Assembly: GCA_947464335.1 (NCBI GenBank)
Contig: CANHWG010000002.1
Span: 21,701-85,700 of the forward strand
DNA from: Flavobacteriaceae bacterium
GTDB lineage: Bacteria > Bacteroidota > Bacteroidia > Flavobacteriales > Flavobacteriaceae
Length of the DNA stretch: 64,000 bases
Direction: 5' to 3'
The notes beneath the pieces were generated by a model, which did no database searches, had not been told where the DNA came from, and saw only the letters and a list, made by a program, of their open reading frames with translations. Shown here piece after piece: positions 43,661-52,188 of this stretch (positions are counted from its first letter, which is position 1; every line of letters begins with the position of its first letter). The position numbers and the translations under genes are program-made.

Positions 43661-44423
43661 ATAACTCTTTATTCTGCGCTTTCCTAATTTTTTTGAATAG
43701 TTCTGATGAGTAAACAAAATCGACTACAGCTTCATTATCGGTTTTAAAAATCTCTTTTTTACTACCTTCCCAAGCCAATATTCCTTCTTTTAAAAAAACA
43801 ATTTTTTCGCCAATTTCCATTACGGAGTTCATGTCATGGGTATTGACTACGGTTGTAATATTATATTCTACCGTGATTTCATGTATCAAATTATCAATAA
43901 TCGTTGCTGTTTTTGGATCTAAACCTGAGTTGGGTTCGTCGCAAAAAAGGTATTTGGGATTATTTACAATAGCACGGGCAATAGCCACTCGTTTTTGCAT
44001 CCCACCGGAAAGTTCTGATGGTTTTTTTAAATTAGCGTTTTGTAAATTAACCCTATTAATTACAAAATTGGCGCGTTCTCTTATTTCTTCTTCAGATTTT
44101 TCTGAAAACATTTTTAAAGGGAAACCCACATTTTCTTCAACGGTCATACTGTCAAATAAGGCACTTCCTTGAAAAACCATTCCGATTTCGGTACGCAATT
44201 CTCTTTTTTCAGCATCGGTGAGCTTGGTGTAAATTCTACCATCAAAAGCGATGGTTCCTTTTTCTGGTGTATGAATTCCGAGTAAACTTTTTAATAAAAC
44301 AGTCTTTCCGGAACCACTTTGGCCAATAATAAGATTGGTTTTGCCGGTTTCAAAAGTAGTTGAGATTCCTTTTAAAACTTTGGCATCGCCAAATGATTTT
44401 TCCACATTTTTTACTTCTATCAT
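43659..44423 (-). CDS. Mla-type ABC transporter ATP-binding protein
   Basis: The start is taken at ATG 44423, giving MIEVKNVEKSFGDAKVLKGI; an upstream in-frame ATG at 44483 would reach into the permease gene and has no support. Signatures: Walker A LIIGQSGSGKTVLLKSLLGI (about 33-52), signature motif ELSGGMQKRVAIARAIV (about 137-153), Walker B YLFCDEPNSGLDP (about 160-172) and the H-loop VVNTHDM. This is the MlaF-like ATPase that drives phospholipid transport between the membranes. It shares the A of a TGATG with the permease stop, so the two are coupled. Confidence 0.88.
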   Translation of the reverse strand: MIEVKNVEKSFGDAKVLKGISTTFETGKTNLIIGQSGSGKTVLLKSLLGIHTPEKGTIAFDGRIYTKLTDAEKRELRTEIGMVFQGSALFDSMTVEENVGFPLKMFSEKSEEEIRERANFVINRVNLQNANLKKPSELSGGMQKRVAIARAIVNNPKYLFCDEPNSGLDPKTATIIDNLIHEITVEYNITTVVNTHDMNSVMEIGEKIVFLKEGILAWEGSKKEIFKTDNEAVVDFVYSSELFKKIRKAQNKEL

Positions 44424-45169
44424 CAGGTTAAAAGTAATTGCGTTAATATATAATTCATTAAAATGATTGTCACGGATGTCCAAACAAAGGATACAGTACT
44501 CGCTTTTCCAACTTCGAGTGCACCGCCTTTCATATAATAACCATGGAAGGAAGGAATTGTTGCTAATATCAAAGCAAACATAAAAGTTTTGATAAAGGCA
44601 TAAGTGATATGAAATGGAATAAATTCCATTTGAAGACCACTAATAAAATCAGTGCTGTTTCCAAAACCTCCATAAACACTGGCGATAAAACCACCAGATA
44701 TTCCCAAAAACATCGCAATTCCAATCACAAATGGATAGAGTAGTAGTGCAACTATTTTTGGAAAAACTAAATAATTCAAAGAATTTACTCCCATAACTTC
44801 TAAGGCATCAATTTGCTCAGTAACGCGCATAGTTCCGATACTAGAAGTAATAAATGATCCCATTTTACCTGCCATAATTATAGAAATAAAAGTAGGGGCA
44901 AATTCTAATATAATTGATTGTCTTGTTGCAAAACCGATAAGGTATTTTGGAATTAACGGATTGGTTAGGTTCAATGCAGTTTGAATAGCCACAACGCCTC
45001 CAACGAAAAATGAAATAAAAGCTACAATACCAAGTGAATCAATAATTAAGTCATCGATTTCCTTAAAGATTAAGGTTCTCATAACTGACCACTTTGTGGG
45101 CTTTCTGAAAATTTCAGCCAGCATCAAAAAATATTTTCCTATTTGTGATAAATAGCGGATAAGCATCAT
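44423..45169 (-). CDS. MlaE/YrbE-family ABC permease
   Basis: 248 residues with five or six hydrophobic helices. Family signatures are FISFFVGGVVAIQTALNLTN (about residues 51-70), LEFAPTFISIIMAGKMGSFI (about 90-109) and GTMRVTEQIDALEVMGVNSL (about 113-132). With the ATPase downstream it forms the inner-membrane part of an Mla-like lipid transporter. No substrate-binding MlaD (MCE domain) gene is next to it in this window; it is probably elsewhere. The start is the first of two adjacent Met codons at 45169. Confidence 0.9.
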   Translation of the reverse strand: MMLIRYLSQIGKYFLMLAEIFRKPTKWSVMRTLIFKEIDDLIIDSLGIVAFISFFVGGVVAIQTALNLTNPLIPKYLIGFATRQSIILEFAPTFISIIMAGKMGSFITSSIGTMRVTEQIDALEVMGVNSLNYLVFPKIVALLLYPFVIGIAMFLGISGGFIASVYGGFGNSTDFISGLQMEFIPFHITYAFIKTFMFALILATIPSFHGYYMKGGALEVGKASTVSFVWTSVTIILMNYILTQLLLT

Positions 45170-45223
45170 AGCATAAAAATATTGGTAAAAATAGTTATAA
45201 GTTGTGAGTTATGCGTTTTTACT

Positions 45224-46072
45224 TTAGAACAATTTTTCTTTCATCTTTTTCCAACGATAGTTTCGTATAAATTGGGCTTGTTCTGCAGTGACCAAAAGTG
45301 GTTTTTTTGCCGATTTGGCTTTCCAAAAGCCTTTGATGTAATCTAAAAATAAAAAGGGTCTCTTTTTCAACAACGCTAATTTTGCTGAAGCAATTGTTGT
45401 AATTATAAAACCGTAGCCCAAAGTGTAAAAAGCTTCACCTTGCTTGTATCGCGAGGTTTTGTTATAATTAGCTCCTGTTGGCTTTAAGTGTTTTACTTTA
45501 AGTGTTTTATCGGTAACTACTTTCCAATGGTAAAATTTACTCAATAATTCATCTACAGTATCCCAGCCCATTGCTGGTTTTAATCCTCCAATTTGCTGAA
45601 AACATTCTTTTCGATACGCTTTAAAAGCACCGCGAATATGGTCTTTATCGGTTAGATTTTCTAAGATCCATTCCTCATTTTTTTTGATGTAAGCAAAACC
45701 ACCAACCATTCCGATTTTCTCATCGGATTTGAAATGAGAAATTATGGTTTCAAAATAATTGGCTGGGAAAATCAAATCGGCATCCGCTTTTACAATGAAA
45801 TCATAGTTTTCATCTAAAGAATTTAATCCTTTTTGAAAGGCTTGAATTACTTTACTTCCCGGAAGATGTATGGCATCTGAAGTTTTATTTATCAAAGATA
45901 TCCAAGAATATTTTACTGAGAATTCTTTAACGATTAGAGCTGTTCTATCAGTAGAATTATCATTCACCACCACAATTTTTGAGGGTAAAACGGTTTGCTC
46001 GACCAACGATTGTAAAGTTAGGGCAATAAATTTTTCTTCGTTGTAAGCGGGAATAATAACATAATATTTCAT
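45224..46072 (-). CDS. family 2 glycosyltransferase
   Basis: 282 residues starting MKYYVIIPAYNEEKFIALTL. The GT-A features are VVVNDNSTDRTALIVKEFSV (about residue 34-53), FIVKADADLIFPANYF (about 91-106, DXD-type) and GLKPAMGWDTVDELLSKFYH (about 165-190). No C-terminal membrane helix is obvious, so it is probably cytoplasmic or peripheral. Its acceptor is unknown. It is preceded by the methyltransferase gene (14 bp) and separated by ~50 bp from the Mla permease. A link to surface glycan synthesis is likely only by family. Confidence 0.88.
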   Translation of the reverse strand: MKYYVIIPAYNEEKFIALTLQSLVEQTVLPSKIVVVNDNSTDRTALIVKEFSVKYSWISLINKTSDAIHLPGSKVIQAFQKGLNSLDENYDFIVKADADLIFPANYFETIISHFKSDEKIGMVGGFAYIKKNEEWILENLTDKDHIRGAFKAYRKECFQQIGGLKPAMGWDTVDELLSKFYHWKVVTDKTLKVKHLKPTGANYNKTSRYKQGEAFYTLGYGFIITTIASAKLALLKKRPFLFLDYIKGFWKAKSAKKPLLVTAEQAQFIRNYRWKKMKEKLF

Positions 46073-46086
46073 TGGCTAATCACTAT

Positions 46087-46620
46087 TTACTGATAACTTT
46101 TTACTCTTTCAGCATAAACCATATAATATCGTGGAGTGAAATACCTTAATAAAGGGCGAAGCCCAAATTTCTTTACTGGATGTGTAAACTTTACAGAGTC
46201 AATAATTTCCCAGCCATTTTTTTCTAAAAGCCAGTCCAATTGCCAATCTTCAAATTCGTGATAATGTCTGTCCCATTGGTCCGTTTTACTACGGTAGGCA
46301 GGAGAAAACCATAATCGTAATGGAATTGAAATGAGTAGTTTATCACATGTAACGTTTTCTAAAATAGTGTACGGGTTTAATAAATGCTCAAAAATCTCAA
46401 AACCTGTAAAGACATCATACGTTTCTTTTTGCAATGCAGTTTGGTTTTTGTCTAAATCTTCTCCATTAGTATTGATAACCGAATAACCATTAGCTTCCAT
46501 AATTTTAGAAAAAGGATTGGGTACTCCAAGATCAAAAATGGTTTCCGATGTTTTGATGTGTTTTTGTAAAAAAGCTAATGTTATATTGAAACGTTTGCTA
46601 GGATAGGTCTTCTCGTACAT
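46087..46620 (-). CDS. class I SAM-dependent methyltransferase-like protein
   Basis: 177 residues. TIFDLGVPNPFSKIMEANGY (about residues 27-46) is the SAM-binding motif I region with an unusual DLGVPNP in place of DxGxGxG. It is followed by YDVFTGFEIFEHLLNPYTIL (about 72-91), the post-I motif of methyltransferase type 11/UbiE families, and then a basic C-terminal region (RHYHEFEDWQLDWLL). The substrate is unknown. The last codons (AGT TAT CAG TAA) lie inside a word-like intergenic repeat shared with the 3' end of purK. It is short for the family, so it may be a minimal domain. Confidence 0.72.
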   Translation of the reverse strand: MYEKTYPSKRFNITLAFLQKHIKTSETIFDLGVPNPFSKIMEANGYSVINTNGEDLDKNQTALQKETYDVFTGFEIFEHLLNPYTILENVTCDKLLISIPLRLWFSPAYRSKTDQWDRHYHEFEDWQLDWLLEKNGWEIIDSVKFTHPVKKFGLRPLLRYFTPRYYMVYAERVKSYQ

Positions 46621-46707
46621 GTAATAAGTTTGTGGTTTTTTATTCGTAATCTTATCAAGGCAAAATTAACTATAAACCTTAAACCAAAAACTATAAACAG
46701 TTAAAAA

Positions 46708-47766
46708 TTACATTTGGTATACGATTGCATTAACATTCATTCCAGCTCCAACGGAAGCAAAAATAATAACATCGCCTTTGTTTAGACTTTGATGTTCAAT
46801 TTGACCTCTAACAAGTGAGTCGTATAAAGTTGGTACAGTTGCTACACTTGAATTTCCTAATTTATGTATGCTCATTGGCATAATGCCATCAGGTGGTGTC
46901 TGTCCATATAATTTATAAAAACGACTAATAATGGCTTCATCCATTTTTTCGTTTGCCTGGTGAATCAATATTTTTTTAAGATTGGAAATAGATACGCCAC
47001 TTTTATCTAAACAATCTTTCATGGCTTGCGGAACTTTATTTAAAGCAAATTCGTAAATCTTTCTGCCATGCATTTTGATATAGCGAACATCTGGGTCAGT
47101 ATTTTGATTGTTAGATTTCCCAAAAAATAAATAATTGGCTTCTTCATAAGAAAAAGTGGCTGATTCATGTGCTAATATTCCACCATCATCATCGGTAGCT
47201 TCTATGATTGTTGCACCTGCGCCATCAGAATAAATCATCGAATCTCTATCGTGAGGATCTACTACTCTTGACAATGTTTCGGCTCCAATAACCAAACATT
47301 TTTTTGCCATTCCAGCGTTAATAAATGCACTTGCTTGAATGACACTTTCTACCCAACCCGGGCAACCAAAAAGCATGTCATACGCTACGCATTTTGGATT
47401 TTTTATCTTTAAATTATATTTTACTTTTGAGGCTAAACTTGGTAGCATATCTCCTTGAATGGCGTCTTTTTTTACATCACCAAAGTTATGCGCAAAAATA
47501 ATATAGTCTAATGTTTCAGGATCGATTTTTGCCGCTTCAATCGCTCTTTTTGCTGCAATACAAGCAATGTCTGAAGTTTGCAAATCATCAGTGACGTACC
47601 GACGTTCCAAAATTCCAGTGATTTCAAGAAATTTTTCGGCGACTATATCATTCGGATGCGGAAATGGGGTGCCGTCATCGTTCAAAAAAACATGTTGTGC
47701 AAAATCGTTATTGGATACTATTTCAGTTGGGATATAACTTCCGGATCCTGTTATTTTTATATTCAT
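46708..47766 (-). CDS. 3-oxoacyl-ACP synthase III (FabH)-like ketosynthase
   Basis: 352 residues. The thiolase-fold active site is complete: Cys in YDMLFGCPGWVESVIQASAF (about residue 133), His in ILIHQANEKMDEAI (about 267) and Asn in HKLGNSSVATVPTLYDSLVR (about 303). The surroundings of the Cys (FGCPGW rather than the usual CAGF) point to an atypical KAS III. It starts ketoacyl chains, perhaps for a special fatty acid or aryl-polyene-like product (inference). It is single-gene on the minus strand; the neighbouring methyltransferase gene lies 87 bp downstream. Confidence 0.85.
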   Translation of the reverse strand: MNIKITGSGSYIPTEIVSNNDFAQHVFLNDDGTPFPHPNDIVAEKFLEITGILERRYVTDDLQTSDIACIAAKRAIEAAKIDPETLDYIIFAHNFGDVKKDAIQGDMLPSLASKVKYNLKIKNPKCVAYDMLFGCPGWVESVIQASAFINAGMAKKCLVIGAETLSRVVDPHDRDSMIYSDGAGATIIEATDDDGGILAHESATFSYEEANYLFFGKSNNQNTDPDVRYIKMHGRKIYEFALNKVPQAMKDCLDKSGVSISNLKKILIHQANEKMDEAIISRFYKLYGQTPPDGIMPMSIHKLGNSSVATVPTLYDSLVRGQIEHQSLNKGDVIIFASVGAGMNVNAIVYQM

Positions 47767-47888
47767 TATTTTAAATATTTCGTTGCGAAATTATAAATAA
47801 AAGCTATTGAATGTTATTAAAATATAAAGAAACAAGATTAAATTATGAATATTTTTAATATTGAATACTTATATTACGAAAATCACAT

Positions 47889-48269
47889 TTATTTGTCTTT
47901 TTCTTGTGCGATTTTAATTTGCATTACAGTTGCAATATTCAATGCTTGTGTTTTTATTTGCTCCGCTTTTTCGCCTCTAAAATTTTCATCTACGGAAACA
48001 TTGAAATGATTCAACCAAATTTTAAATAGTTCAGGAGTCAACAATTCTTTTTTATTGATATCCAAATGAATTTGAGTTAAATTATTGGTATATCCGCCAG
48101 TTCCAAGAATGGCCTGCGACCAAAACGTTACCAAAATAGGTAAGTGTTCTTCTATTTTTATCTTAACTACATCGGTAAAAATATAACTTATAGAGTCGTC
48201 TGAAAGCAATTTTTTGTAAAACTCATCTACCAGTAAATATAAGTCGTCTTGGTTTTGAATGTCATTCAT
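47889..48269 (-). CDS. group III truncated hemoglobin
   Basis: 126 residues, the length of single-domain truncated globins. It contains DLYLLVDEFYKKLLSDDSIS (about 9-28), ILVTFWSQAILGTGGYTNNL (about 45-64) and QIHLDINKKELLTPELFKIW (about 66-85) with the proximal-type His and LNHFN, which fits group III globins. It is expected to bind heme and O2/NO; the physiological role is uncertain. It stands alone 92 bp downstream of the gcvP stop region on the same strand, with the hairpin at 48297-48340 between them. Confidence 0.82.
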   Translation of the reverse strand: MNDIQNQDDLYLLVDEFYKKLLSDDSISYIFTDVVKIKIEEHLPILVTFWSQAILGTGGYTNNLTQIHLDINKKELLTPELFKIWLNHFNVSVDENFRGEKAEQIKTQALNIATVMQIKIAQEKDK

Positions 48270-48296
48270 CTTTTTGGTCTTTAGGTCATAAAGTCA

Positions 48297-48340
48297 AAAG
48301 TCGAATGCCAAGTGCTTTAGACTTTAAGACATTCGACTTT
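48297..48340. repeat. long-loop inverted repeat between gcvP and the globin gene
   Basis: AAAGTCGAATG (48297-48307) and CATTCGACTTT (48330-48340) are perfect 11-bp complements around a 22-base loop. A related ACGACTTTT recurs at 48350-48356. It overlaps the sequence between the globin start and the gcvP stop and could end the gcvP transcript (U-rich after the hairpin on the minus strand), but the T-run is weak. Confidence 0.55.
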
Positions 48341-48361
48341 AAGATGTTACGACTTTTAATT

Positions 48362-51205
48362 TTACATATAGGCCTCAATCGGAGCACAACTACAAACCAA
48401 ATTTCTATCGCCATACGCTTCATCTACACGACGTACTGTTGGCCAAAATTTATTTTCATGAATATAGTCTAATGGAAATGCTGCTTTTTCTCTAGTGTAA
48501 GGAAAAGTCCAACTATCGCTAGTAATCATGGCTAAAGTATGCGGAGCATTTCTTAAAATATTATTGACATCCTCTTTTGTTGAAACTTCAATTTCTTTTC
48601 TAATGGCAATCATAGCATCACAAAAACGATCTAGTTCCCCTAAATCTTCAGATTCTGTTGGTTCTATCATCAAGGTTCCCGCTACTGGGAAAGAAACTGT
48701 TGGCGCATGAAAGCCATAATCCATTAATCTTTTGGCGATGTCTGTTACTTTTATACCATTTTCTTCAAAAGCTCTACAATCTAAAATCATTTCATGCGCA
48801 GCACGTCCCATTTCTCCAATATATAAAATAGGATAATGTTCTTCTAAACGGACTTTCATATAATTGGCATTTAAAATGGCAAACTCGGTTGCGTTTTTTA
48901 ATCCTTCTGCGCCAAGCATAGTGATATACCCATAAGAAATCAAACAAACCAAAGCAGAACCATAAGGTGCCGCTGATATAGCAGTTATTGCTTGTTCGCC
49001 TCCAACTTTTATTATTGGATTTGTTGGTAAAAAAGGAACTAATTTTTCGTTAACACAAATGGGTCCAACGCCAGGGCCGCCTCCGCCGTGTGGGATAGCA
49101 AAAGTTTTATGTAAGTTTAGGTGGCATACATCAGCACCAATGGTTGCTGGATTGGTTAAGCCAACCTGTGCATTCATATTGGCGCCGTCCATATAGACTA
49201 GACCACCGTTATCGTGAATTATTTTAGTTATTTCACAAATGGCACTCTCAAAAACGCCATGTGTAGAGGGATAGGTTACCATTAATGCAGATAAGTTGTC
49301 TGCGTGTTGAATTGCTTTTGCTCTTAAATCTTCTACATCGATGTTACCGTTTTCCATAGTTTTGGTTACGATAATTTCCATTCCCGCCATGGCAGCTGAA
49401 GCTGGATTAGTTCCGTGTGCGGATGAAGGAATCAAACATACATTTCTATGATTATCGCCACGCGATAAATGATAAGCACGAATTGCCATTAAGCCGGCAT
49501 ATTCGCCTTGAGCTCCAGAGTTTGGTTGTAATGTTGTTCCAGCAAAACCAGTAACAATGTTTAATTGATGCTCTAATTTTTTTAGCATTATTTGATATCC
49601 TTCCGCTTGTTCAATTGGGGCAAATGGATGAATGCTGTTCCAGTTGGCCATTGATAATGGTAGCATTTCAGCAGCAGCATTCAATTTCATGGTGCACGAA
49701 CCTAATGAAATCATCGAATGATTTAAAGATAAATCTTTGCGTTCTAATTTTTTGATATAACGCATCAACTGAGATTCAGAATGATGGTTGTTAAATACTT
49801 CGTGTTGTAAAAATAATGAAGTTCTTTCTAGAGATTTTGGAAAATGACTAGAAGAATTGAATTCAGAAATAGTAAAATTTTCTTTACCAGTAGCTTCTGC
49901 AAAAATGGCAATGATTTGATTTAGGTCTCTTTTGGATGTAGTTTCGTTTAAAGAAATTGAAATTGTATCTTCATTCACATAAAAGAAATTCACTTCGTTT
50001 TTCTCTGCAATGTCTTTTACTCTTTGAGCATCTGCTTTAACCGAAATGGTATCAAAAAAAGCGGTATTGGTTTGATATACTCCCAATTTATTCAAAGCAT
50101 CTGCTAAAGTTGCAGCAGAAGCATGTACTTTATTAGCAATATATTGCAATCCTTTTGGACCATGAAATACAGCATACATTCCGGCCATAACAGCTAGTAA
50201 AACTTGAGCGGTACAAATATTTGAAGTAGCTTTTTCACGTTTGATATGCTGCTCACGAGTTTGCAAAGCCATACGTAAGGCGCGATTGCCATTGGTATCG
50301 ATAGTTACTCCGATGATTCTTCCTGGCATTGAACGTTTGTATTCTTCTTTGGTAGCAAAAAAGGCAGCATGTGGTCCGCCATATCCCATCGGAATTCCGA
50401 ATCGTTGCGTGGTTCCTACAACTACATCAGCACCCATTTCACCGGGTGGCGTTAATTTTACTAATGATAAGATATCTGCAGCAACAGCCACTTTTATTTC
50501 ACTCTCTTTTGCTTTTGAAATAAATCCGGCATAGTCGTAAACCTGCCCAAATTTTCCTGGATATTGAAGAATAGCTCCAAAGAAATCAGACGAAAAATCA
50601 AAAGTTTCGTGATTGCCGATTACCAATTCAACACCAATTGGAGTGCAACGTGTTTGTAAAACCGATATGGTTTGGGGTAAAATTTCTTCGGAAACGAAGA
50701 ATTTATTAACGTTATTTTTCTTTTGATCACGTGAGCGTACATCAAATAACAATGCCATAGCTTCTGCAGCAGCCGTAGATTCATCTAATAAGGAAGCATT
50801 GGCAATTTCCATACCCGTTAGTTCTATAACCGTAGTTTGAAAATTTAAAATAGCTTCTAATCTTCCTTGAGCAATTTCGGCTTGATAAGGAGTATATGCG
50901 GTATACCAACCTGGATTTTCGAAGATGTTTCTCTGAATTACAGCCGGAACAATTGTTGGATGATAGCCCAAACCAATATACGATTTAAACACTTTATTTT
51001 TTTTACCTAATTCTTGAATATGATTTAGATATTCATATTCGGTCATAGGTGTCTCTAAATTCAAATTACTTTTCAAACGAATATCATTGGGAATAGTTTC
51101 ATAAATCAACTGTTCAAAAGTTTCAACTCCGATCGTTTTAAACATGTGATTAAGGTCGTTTTCTCGTGGGCCAATATGGCGTAATGCAAATGCGTCTGTT
51201 CTCAT
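48362..51205 (-). CDS. gcvP: glycine dehydrogenase (decarboxylating), P-protein
   Basis: 947 residues, the normal length of the fused P-protein. The N-terminal half begins with FALRHIGPRENDLNHMFKTI. The PLP-binding region of the C-terminal half has GADVCHLNLHKTFAIPHGGG (about residue 690-710) with the Schiff-base Lys in LHKTF. The glycine-rich GGGGPGVGP loop and SYGYITMLGAEGLKNATEFA are also conserved. It decarboxylates glycine and transfers the aminomethyl group to the H-protein. Other gcv genes are not in this window. A TACTTTTG element on the minus strand lies about 70 bp upstream of the start. Confidence 0.96.
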   Translation of the reverse strand: MRTDAFALRHIGPRENDLNHMFKTIGVETFEQLIYETIPNDIRLKSNLNLETPMTEYEYLNHIQELGKKNKVFKSYIGLGYHPTIVPAVIQRNIFENPGWYTAYTPYQAEIAQGRLEAILNFQTTVIELTGMEIANASLLDESTAAAEAMALLFDVRSRDQKKNNVNKFFVSEEILPQTISVLQTRCTPIGVELVIGNHETFDFSSDFFGAILQYPGKFGQVYDYAGFISKAKESEIKVAVAADILSLVKLTPPGEMGADVVVGTTQRFGIPMGYGGPHAAFFATKEEYKRSMPGRIIGVTIDTNGNRALRMALQTREQHIKREKATSNICTAQVLLAVMAGMYAVFHGPKGLQYIANKVHASAATLADALNKLGVYQTNTAFFDTISVKADAQRVKDIAEKNEVNFFYVNEDTISISLNETTSKRDLNQIIAIFAEATGKENFTISEFNSSSHFPKSLERTSLFLQHEVFNNHHSESQLMRYIKKLERKDLSLNHSMISLGSCTMKLNAAAEMLPLSMANWNSIHPFAPIEQAEGYQIMLKKLEHQLNIVTGFAGTTLQPNSGAQGEYAGLMAIRAYHLSRGDNHRNVCLIPSSAHGTNPASAAMAGMEIIVTKTMENGNIDVEDLRAKAIQHADNLSALMVTYPSTHGVFESAICEITKIIHDNGGLVYMDGANMNAQVGLTNPATIGADVCHLNLHKTFAIPHGGGGPGVGPICVNEKLVPFLPTNPIIKVGGEQAITAISAAPYGSALVCLISYGYITMLGAEGLKNATEFAILNANYMKVRLEEHYPILYIGEMGRAAHEMILDCRAFEENGIKVTDIAKRLMDYGFHAPTVSFPVAGTLMIEPTESEDLGELDRFCDAMIAIRKEIEVSTKEDVNNILRNAPHTLAMITSDSWTFPYTREKAAFPLDYIHENKFWPTVRRVDEAYGDRNLVCSCAPIEAYM

Positions 51206-51275
51206 TAAATGGTTTGTTCTAAGTGTGTTTAGTTGTGCTTATTCCGTTAAAGAACGGTATTGTTTTTAACGTCAA

Positions 51276-51283
51276 CAAAAGTA
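51276..51283 (-). promoter_or_regulatory. putative -7 element of gcvP
   Basis: The minus strand reads TACTTTTG, matching TAnnTTTG. The ~70-base leader contains a small hairpin (arms CCGTT and AACGG) but no glycine-riboswitch features. No -33 TTG is seen at 19 bp. Confidence 0.4.
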
Positions 51284-51381
51284 ATTAATACTGTTTTATT
51301 TTAATGCTAAACAAAGTCTAATATTTTGACAATTTTTCAACTAATTGTACTTCTTATTAACAGTTTGTTTATTTTTATACG

Positions 51382-52155
51382 ATGAGATTTTTAATCCAAC
51401 TTTTCGATTTTTACATCAAATCTTCCATACACGTTGGGCTAGCGGTTTTTAGTTTAGTTTATCTAACTGCTTTTTCCAGTGATTTGCGTATGCCTAATGA
51501 ATATCTGGGTTGTATTTTTTTTGGAACTATATTGGGATATAATTTTTTAAAATATTTTCGTGTTTTTTACAGTAGAGATTTTCATCGCAACAGGTATAAT
51601 AGTATTTTAATAATAAGCATTTTGGCTGCCATTGGGTTTTTCTTTTTCTTTTTAGGGTTAAACAGAAGTATACAAATTCATTTGCTTATTTCGGGAATTG
51701 CTGTTTTGATTTATCCTTTGTTGCGAAAATTTGGCTGGTTGAAATTGTTTTTAGTGAGTATCGTTGTAACGTATGTCACAGTTTATATTCCTTTTCAATC
51801 AATAAATGGGTTGCCATTAGATTTTTATATTTGTTTGATTCAACGCTTTTTGATTGTAATTAGTTTACTAATTCCGTTTGAAATTTTAGATAGTAAAACA
51901 GATGCTGAATCGATGAATACCTTACCTCAGTTGTTTGGAATTAATCGCGCAAAAATCTTTGGAATACTACTATTATTTCCGTTTATGGTTTTAGAATTTT
52001 TAAAACCGAATCCAAGTTATAGTGTAATTCCGATAACTATTATTACAGGATTGTTTATTCAGTTTACAACATTGAATAGAAATCAATATTACACTTCGTT
52101 TTGGGTGGAAAGTTTACCCGTTTTTTGGTTGGGTTTATTAATTTTATTTCAATAA
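51382..52155 (+). CDS. UbiA prenyltransferase-like membrane protein
   Basis: 257 residues with eight or nine hydrophobic helices. The second half has ISLLIPFEILDSKTDAESMN followed by TLPQLFGINRAKIFGI, resembling the second Asp-rich motif (DxxxDA...TLP) of UbiA-type prenyltransferases. The first motif is less typical (LGYNFLKYFRVFYSRDFHRN). It could be a prenyltransferase for quinones or lipids, or a diverged non-enzymatic relative. It is divergent from gcvP and convergent with the HNH-like gene. I am not sure of the activity. Confidence 0.62.
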   Translation: MRFLIQLFDFYIKSSIHVGLAVFSLVYLTAFSSDLRMPNEYLGCIFFGTILGYNFLKYFRVFYSRDFHRNRYNSILIISILAAIGFFFFFLGLNRSIQIHLLISGIAVLIYPLLRKFGWLKLFLVSIVVTYVTVYIPFQSINGLPLDFYICLIQRFLIVISLLIPFEILDSKTDAESMNTLPQLFGINRAKIFGILLLFPFMVLEFLKPNPSYSVIPITIITGLFIQFTTLNRNQYYTSFWVESLPVFWLGLLILFQ

Positions 52156-52182
52156 AAAAACCGAATAATTATTCGGTTTTTT
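52155..52182. terminator. bidirectional terminator between the UbiA-like and HNH-like genes
   Basis: The 16-bp palindrome CCGAATAATTATTCGG (52161-52176) is flanked by an A-run (52154-52160) and a T-run (52177-52182). It lies between the convergent stops at 52155 and 52189. Confidence 0.87.
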
Positions 52183-52188
52183 GACTCA

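Noticed and set aside
44424-44483. Upstream start for the Mla ATPase gene
   Set aside because: It would run into the permease coding sequence and adds residues with no ABC character; ATG 44423 with TGATG coupling fits the family N-terminus.
51206-51381. Glycine riboswitch upstream of gcvP
   Set aside because: The leader is only ~70 bases, has no tandem aptamer-like structure, and just a 5-bp hairpin is visible.
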